Part shown: positions 5,466 to 6,393 of the stretch, one piece after another
How the letters are laid out: each line of letters begins with the position of its first letter
How positions within the stretch are numbered: position 1 is the first letter of the stretch
Assembly (NCBI GenBank): GCA_016199255.1
Contig: JACQHA010000306.1
Span: forward strand, 1 to 6,393
Length of the DNA stretch: 6,393 nucleotides
Reading direction: 5' to 3'
Source of the DNA: Deinococcus sp.
GTDB lineage: Bacteria; Deinococcota; Deinococci; JACQHA01
Notes under the pieces: model-generated
The model's input: the letters and a program-made list of their open reading frames with translations, nothing else
The model's database searches: none
Told to the model about the DNA's origin: nothing
Made by a program: the position numbers and the translations under genes

Positions 5466-6046
5466 GGAGGCCTGCCGGGGAAGGGAAGCGTATCAAGTGG
5501 ACTATCGGTCACCTGGTGAGTTGGTTGAGCACACTCACCGGGCTCGCAGTGGTGCTCGCCGGGTGTGGCCTGGCCATGCACGGGGCTGTCCAGACGATCC
5601 CGCTGGCCTCAGAGCCGCCTGGGGCTGAGGTCTTGGTGGATGGGGTCTTCCAAGGCCACACTTCCCTGGAGGTGACGCTCAGCCGGGGGCAATCGCACAC
5701 GGTGGAGTTCCGCCTGGCTGGGCGGGAGTCACGCACGGTGGTCATTCAGAATGTGGTCGATCCCGCCAGTGTCGGCCTGGACCTCCTGGTGGGTGGACCA
5801 TTCACTGCGGCTGTACTCCTTCTCCCCGCAGGGGTGTCGGCTTTCGCCTGCGTCATCTCCCTCGGACAGACTGGGTGTGAGAATATCCCTTCTCCAGCTC
5901 AGCTGAACCTCCTGCTGATTCTGGGAGTAGTGACACCAGTGATTGTCGACGCCGCGACAAGGGCGGTGAGCAACCTCCAGCCGGGGGACGTGGTGGTCAC
6001 GCTCCCCCCCGCCGCAGAGAGCCCTGTGCCGGAAGCCACGCCATAA
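5462..6046 (+). CDS. PEGA-domain lipoprotein (start codon uncertain: GTG 5462 or ATC 5492)
   Basis: The only usual start codon upstream of the signal peptide in this frame is the GTG at 5462, overlapping the preceding stop as GTGA (194 residues). Comparison with the previous gene suggests the ancestral start was at residue 11. IKWTIGHLV here aligns with MKYTVGHLV there, so the homologous start codon is now ATC (5492-5494), with GGAAGGGA just before it. A perfect lipobox LAGC gives lipidated Cys35. Residues 44-97 are a PEGA domain: IPLASEPPGAEVLVDGVFQG, then the TLSRGQSHTVEFRLAGRE strand pair. Residues 104-130 and 148-163 are hydrophobic, and the end DAATRAVSNLQPGDVVVTL resembles the conserved tail of many PEGA lipoproteins. 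The PEGA family is thought to bind surface components or other proteins; no enzymatic role is expected. The gene lies within the lipoprotein run and is probably translationally coupled to the gene before it. Confidence 0.82.
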   Translation: MRRPAGEGKRIKWTIGHLVSWLSTLTGLAVVLAGCGLAMHGAVQTIPLASEPPGAEVLVDGVFQGHTSLEVTLSRGQSHTVEFRLAGRESRTVVIQNVVDPASVGLDLLVGGPFTAAVLLLPAGVSAFACVISLGQTGCENIPSPAQLNLLLILGVVTPVIVDAATRAVSNLQPGDVVVTLPPAAESPVPEATP

Positions 6047-6084
6047 GTCTGGGACGTGTCGAAGACACCGAGCAGACGATGGCC

Positions 6085-6100
6085 AGACGCCCCTTGCCTA
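6085..6100 (+). repeat. Recurrent 16-nt upstream motif, copy 3 (before the second PPC-type lipoprotein gene)
   Basis: The sequence AGACGCCCCTTGCCTA ends 27 nt before the ATG at 6128, exactly as copy 2 does before its gene. It lies in the 81-bp gap after the PEGA gene, which otherwise holds only a short GTGTC-GAA-GACAC hairpin (6056-6068) without a T-run. Confidence 0.5.
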
Positions 6101-6127
6101 ACCCGGGCCGGAAGAAAGGAGTGTTTT

Positions 6128-6393
6128 ATGAACCGCATCAGTCTACTCTCTGGTATCGCGCTGGTTGCCTGGGCACTCAGTGGCTGTATCCCTGGGGCCG
6201 CAGGGACTTTGGCCGGGATTGTGCTGACGCTTGATCAACCGGTGCAGGGAAGTTTCGCTCCAGGCGACCGGAGCTTGCGGGAGGTGCTCCGCGGCCAGGG
6301 CTTCACCGATCAGGCTCTGGACGCTATTCTTCCCGGACTGGGGGTTGGGGGGGGCACATTCACTGACGCCTACCAGTTCCAGGGTACGGCTGG
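6128..6393 (+). CDS. PPC-type lipoprotein, paralogue of the gene at 3717 (C-terminus cut by window edge)
   Basis: The first 88 residues are present, with the rest beyond the right edge. The ATG at 6128 follows AAAGGAG with a spacer of about 8 nt. The lipoprotein signal MNRISLLSGIALVAWALSGC has a good lipobox (LSGC, Cys20). The mature part aligns almost without gaps to the gene at 3717, sharing [28 protein letters not shown] and the 20-residue leader. The start of a PPC-like domain is therefore present. Whether it also ends in RTX repeats cannot be seen. It is a tandem duplicate separated from its paralogue by the Ig-like and PEGA genes. Confidence 0.9.
   Translation, partial: MNRISLLSGIALVAWALSGCIPGAAGTLAGIVLTLDQPVQGSFAPGDRSLREVLRGQGFTDQALDAILPGLGVGGGTFTDAYQFQGTA

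Noticed and set aside
6056..6068. Hairpin GTGTC-GAA-GACAC after the PEGA gene as a terminator
   Set aside because: The stem is only 5 bp with no following T-run, so transcription probably continues into the next lipoprotein gene.

Overview
The window is GC-rich (about 60% by eye). It reads as a bacterial accessory region rich in exported proteins. A BTAD-type regulator with an NB-ARC-like ATPase sits at the left, and a run of Sec/SPII lipoproteins (PPC, RTX, Ig-like, choice-of-anchor-D and PEGA domains) fills the right half. BTAD–ATPase regulators are common in Actinomycetota, Chloroflexota and several uncultured GC-rich lineages. PEGA and PPC lipoproteins with clear lipoboxes fit a diderm or Chloroflexota-like uncultured bacterium. 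I cannot name the taxon from sequence alone.

Layout: (1) 1-1385, minus strand, is the N-terminal 461 residues of a BTAD plus NTPase regulator that runs off the left edge. (2) 1386-1661 is a divergent intergenic region with a perfect GGCACGTGCC palindrome. (3) 1662-2126, plus strand, encodes a small secreted protein, followed by a hairpin terminator. (4) 2283-3545 is a compact accessory block. It holds a frameshifted small gene (minus), a near-consensus promoter driving a structured RNA of about 100 nt with its own terminator (plus), a complete DUF3800 gene (minus), a strong minus-strand terminator, and a decayed gene end feeding that terminator. (5) 3717-6393, plus strand, carries four lipoprotein genes in a row: PPC+RTX, Ig-like+choice-of-anchor-D, PEGA, and a second PPC-type paralogue cut by the right edge. 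No convincing terminator lies between them, so they may form one operon.

The most interesting part is block 4. A small RNA with a complete promoter, several hairpins and an intrinsic terminator ends just before the stop codon of a convergent DUF3800 gene. As I recall, comparative genomics has described a series of 'DUF3800' RNA motifs of unknown function near such genes, so this may be an RNA–protein pair of that kind. The lipoprotein cluster is the second point of interest. Two signal-peptide/leader types each occur twice in front of different mature domains, and a 16-nt motif recurs upstream of three of the genes. The start codon homologous to ATG is ATC in the PEGA gene. The RTX nonapeptide repeats sit in a lipoprotein rather than a typical type I secretion substrate.
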